The position numbers and the translations under genes were made by a program. A stretch of 23,569 nt of DNA from assembly GCA_028711355.1 (NCBI GenBank), contig JAQTSL010000017.1, positions 1 to 23,569 on the forward strand, read 5' to 3'. The notes beneath the pieces were generated by a model that was not told the origin of the DNA, did no database searches, and saw only the letters and a program-made list of their open reading frames with translations. This DNA is from Rhodoferax sp. (GTDB lineage: Bacteria > Pseudomonadota > Gammaproteobacteria > Burkholderiales > Burkholderiaceae_C). The first letter of the stretch is position 1; every line of letters begins with the position of its first letter. This document shows, in pieces, positions 22,142 through 23,569 of this stretch.

Positions 22142-22624
22142 TCAGTTTTCAGCCGGTAATTTTTTGGCCAACCACTCGGACCAGCCGTCGCGCATATAGT
22201 TAACATCTTTATAGCCAGCCTTGACCGCCCAGACCGCTGCTTTGTAGCTCTTCCAGCCGGTTGGGCCGTCGCTGTAGAACACCAGCGCTTGCTCTTTGGC
22301 AGCCGGCAGCTTGCTCAGATCAAACTTGTCCTTGCTGGCGTCAAATCCCTCAGCGTCTTCGCTGCCGCTCTTGTAGGGGATGGCGTTGGCGCCCGGTACG
22401 TGACCTTTGCCAAAATTAACCGGGCTGCGGGTGTCGATGAAAAACGCCGTTTTTTTGTCGGCCAACGCGCGGCCCTGTTCGACGCTGATGACTTTGCCGC
22501 CGTCGAGTTTGGTTGGCGTTGGCAGTTGAACCTGTGCCAGCACGGCACCGGCCAAGGTCAGCGCGGTCAGACCCAGCGCGCACTTTGTGAAAACGATCCC
22601 GCTTGACTTGGCTAACAAAGACAT
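22142..22624 (-). CDS. Secreted rhodanese-fold protein without catalytic cysteine
   Basis: The 160-aa product begins with a signal peptide (about residues 1-30, hydrophobic ALGLTALTLAGAVLAQ, probable cleavage after AVLA), pointing to export. A single rhodanese domain follows: VISVEQGRAL, then FIDTRSPVNFGKGHVPGANAIPY (the CH2A-like segment), then VFYSDGPTGWKSYKAAVWAVKAGYKDVNYMRDGWSEW. Active rhodaneses have a cysteine at the start of the loop corresponding to YSDGPTGWKS. Here there is none, and the mature protein has no cysteine at all. Sulfur transfer is therefore unlikely and a binding role is possible. The frame also opens with TTG at 22639; the ATG at 22624 is preferred because GGAG lies 9 nt upstream. 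The gene appears monocistronic. Confidence 0.9.
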   Translation of the reverse strand: MSLLAKSSGIVFTKCALGLTALTLAGAVLAQVQLPTPTKLDGGKVISVEQGRALADKKTAFFIDTRSPVNFGKGHVPGANAIPYKSGSEDAEGFDASKDKFDLSKLPAAKEQALVFYSDGPTGWKSYKAAVWAVKAGYKDVNYMRDGWSEWLAKKLPAEN

Positions 22625-22760
22625 GATGAATTTCTCCAACGAGTTGATAAATGAAACGCGCCGGATGATAAGCCGACACCAGAAAAAATGTTGATTTGAC
22701 TGGCATATTCTTGATCAAGCGCAAAGGCGATGCCAAAACCACTAACCGTGCAGTGGCTGG

Positions 22761-22800
22761 TATGCTATCAGATTTGATAGGCGTCGCGCCTCCAACAAGG
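22761..22800. repeat. Paired small hairpins downstream of metG
   Basis: CTATCA/TGATAG (22765-22770/22775-22780) and AGGCG/CGCCT (22779-22783/22787-22791) are adjoining perfect stem-loops just beyond the metG stop on the minus strand. There is no following T run, so termination is uncertain. The ATGCTATCAGATTTGATAG part resembles the left half of the dispersed repeat suspected elsewhere in this window. Confidence 0.4.
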
Positions 22801-22806
22801 TCGCGT

Positions 22807-23569
22807 TCAGTGGATGCGCATGCCCGGCTGGGCGCCGCTAAACGGTTCCAGCAGATAAATGCCGGGTTGGGCTTTCTCGTTGGCGTGGCTGGCAGCCAGC
22901 ACCATGCCTTCACTGACGCCAAACTTCATTTTGCGCGGTGCCAGGTTGGCCACCAGCACGGTGAGTTTGTCGGTCAGGTCGGACGGCTGGTAGCAACTGG
23001 CAATGCCGCTGAAAACGTTGCGTGTTTTAGCGTGGCCGGTCTCGTCCAGCTCGCCCATATCCAGCGTCAGTTGCAGCAGCTTGGTCGAGCCCGCCACCGC
23101 TTGGCAGGCGACGATTTTGGCGATGCGCAGGTCGATCCTGGCAAAGTCATCGATGTTGATCGTGGCGGCAATGGCGGCACCGCCCGGATGCAAATTTGCT
23201 GCGCTTTCAGTAGCTGTCAGCGCTTGATCGGCCTGCTCTGGAGGCTCAAACAAGGACTCAAGTTGCTTGGCCTCGACGCGTTGCATCAGGTGCTGGTAGG
23301 CGCCGATCACATGCCCGGCGGGCAGTGGTTGGGCGGTGTTGGCAAAGTCCAGCGGTGCGCAGTTGAGGAATTTTTCCACCTCGGTGGCCAGCGCCGGCAG
23401 CACCGGTTTGAGGTAGCAGGTGAGGATCCGAAAAGCCTTGATGCACACTGTGCAAACGTCTTGCAGGCGCGCTTCTTGGCCGGGCTTTTTGGACAGCTCC
23501 CACGGTTTGCTGGCGTCAACATAGGCGTTGACGCGGTCGGCCAGCAGCATGGTTTCTTTCACCGCGCGC
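22807..23569 (-). CDS. metG: Methionyl-tRNA synthetase, C-terminal part (cut by window edge)
   Basis: This is the 3' part of the enzyme that charges tRNA-Met with methionine; the 5' end and the catalytic Rossmann domain lie beyond the right edge. About 254 residues are visible. First comes the end of the anticodon-binding helical domain (ADRVNAYVDASKPWELSK, then the CIKAFRILTCYLKPVLPALA helices). A linker follows, then the C-terminal OB-fold tRNA-binding domain (IDDFARIDLRIAKIVACQAV, TRNVFSGIASCY, LVANLAPRKMKFGVSEGM, ending QPGMRIH). That appended domain marks the long, dimeric MetG form. The linker (PEQADQALTATESAANLHPGG) overlaps a repeat-like stretch of DNA. Nothing suggests disruption. 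Confidence 0.94.
   Translation of the reverse strand, partial: RAVKETMLLADRVNAYVDASKPWELSKKPGQEARLQDVCTVCIKAFRILTCYLKPVLPALATEVEKFLNCAPLDFANTAQPLPAGHVIGAYQHLMQRVEAKQLESLFEPPEQADQALTATESAANLHPGGAAIAATINIDDFARIDLRIAKIVACQAVAGSTKLLQLTLDMGELDETGHAKTRNVFSGIASCYQPSDLTDKLTVLVANLAPRKMKFGVSEGMVLAASHANEKAQPGIYLLEPFSGAQPGMRIH
23190..23252. repeat. Dispersed repeat-like sequence within the metG linker
   Basis: GCAAATTTGCTGCGCTTTCAG, AGTAGCTGTCAGCGCTTGAT and TGGAGGCTCAAAC in succession resemble the short repeat I recall from Comamonadaceae intergenic regions. Here the sequence is in frame and encodes the flexible linker between the anticodon-binding and OB-fold domains, a place that tolerates insertion. 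The call rests on resemblance to remembered repeats and to the pieces at 1359-1403 and 18284-18344. Confidence 0.4.

Noticed and set aside
22625..22639. TTG start five codons upstream for the rhodanese-fold gene
   Set aside because: The GGAG ribosome site lies immediately at that TTG and is correctly spaced only for the ATG at 22624.

Overview
The window looks like a chromosomal segment of a betaproteobacterium in Burkholderiales, most likely a Comamonadaceae member of Rhodoferax/Polaromonas type. The grounds are the GC-rich coding DNA, the DUF3460-scpA-(nadB)-panB-panC neighbourhood, the style of the encoded proteins, and degenerate copies of a short dispersed repeat that I recall as common in that family. 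No search was run, so the genus is a guess.

Layout. Positions 1-509 hold no gene: five 23-bp tandem repeats lie beside a 174-bp element with long inverted ends, probably debris or an edge of mobile DNA. From 5120 down to 510 on the minus strand is a housekeeping block: a DUF3460 small protein, scpA (chromosome condensation), nadB (NAD synthesis), panB and panC (pantothenate/CoA synthesis). The centre, 5180-20245, holds two complete head-to-head copies of a six-gene membrane complex in the same order, hyfB-hyfC-hyfE-hyfF-hyfG-hyfI. One copy reads left and the other right from a shared 218-bp control region at 12835-13052. To the right, on the minus strand, are a transmembrane chemoreceptor, a secreted rhodanese-fold protein and the 3' part of metG.

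The central system. By family these are group 4 [NiFe]-hydrogenase/complex I relatives: two antiporter-like subunits (B, F), a NuoH-like subunit (C), a HyfE-type subunit with a NuoK-like part (E), a NuoC-NuoD fusion (G) and a NuoB-like Fe-S subunit (I). Both large subunits carry Arg-Val-Ser-Gly-Asp-Ser where hydrogenases carry the first Cys-x-x-Cys nickel ligands, and both lack the C-terminal Cys-x-x-Cys. They should therefore not be hydrogenases. They fit the 'energy-converting hydrogenase related' (Ehr) class, whose reaction is unknown. The four Fe-S cysteines of the small subunit and the Glu/Lys proton-path residues of the membrane subunits are retained. No ferredoxin-like (HyfA/HyfH/NuoI) subunit, formate dehydrogenase, Hyp maturation gene or hydrogenase protease is present. 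The two copies have diverged well beyond a recent duplication and differ in detail, for example a HyfE glutamate present in only one copy, and a 332-bp hairpin-rich insertion between hyfG and hyfI only in the leftward copy. Two paralogous proton-pumping modules of unknown redox partner under one divergent control region are the most interesting thing here.

Smaller items of note are a perfect 57-bp hairpin-forming direct repeat between the rightward operon and the chemoreceptor, repeat-like sequence absorbed in frame into hyfG and metG, and a rhodanese-fold protein with no cysteine in its mature part.
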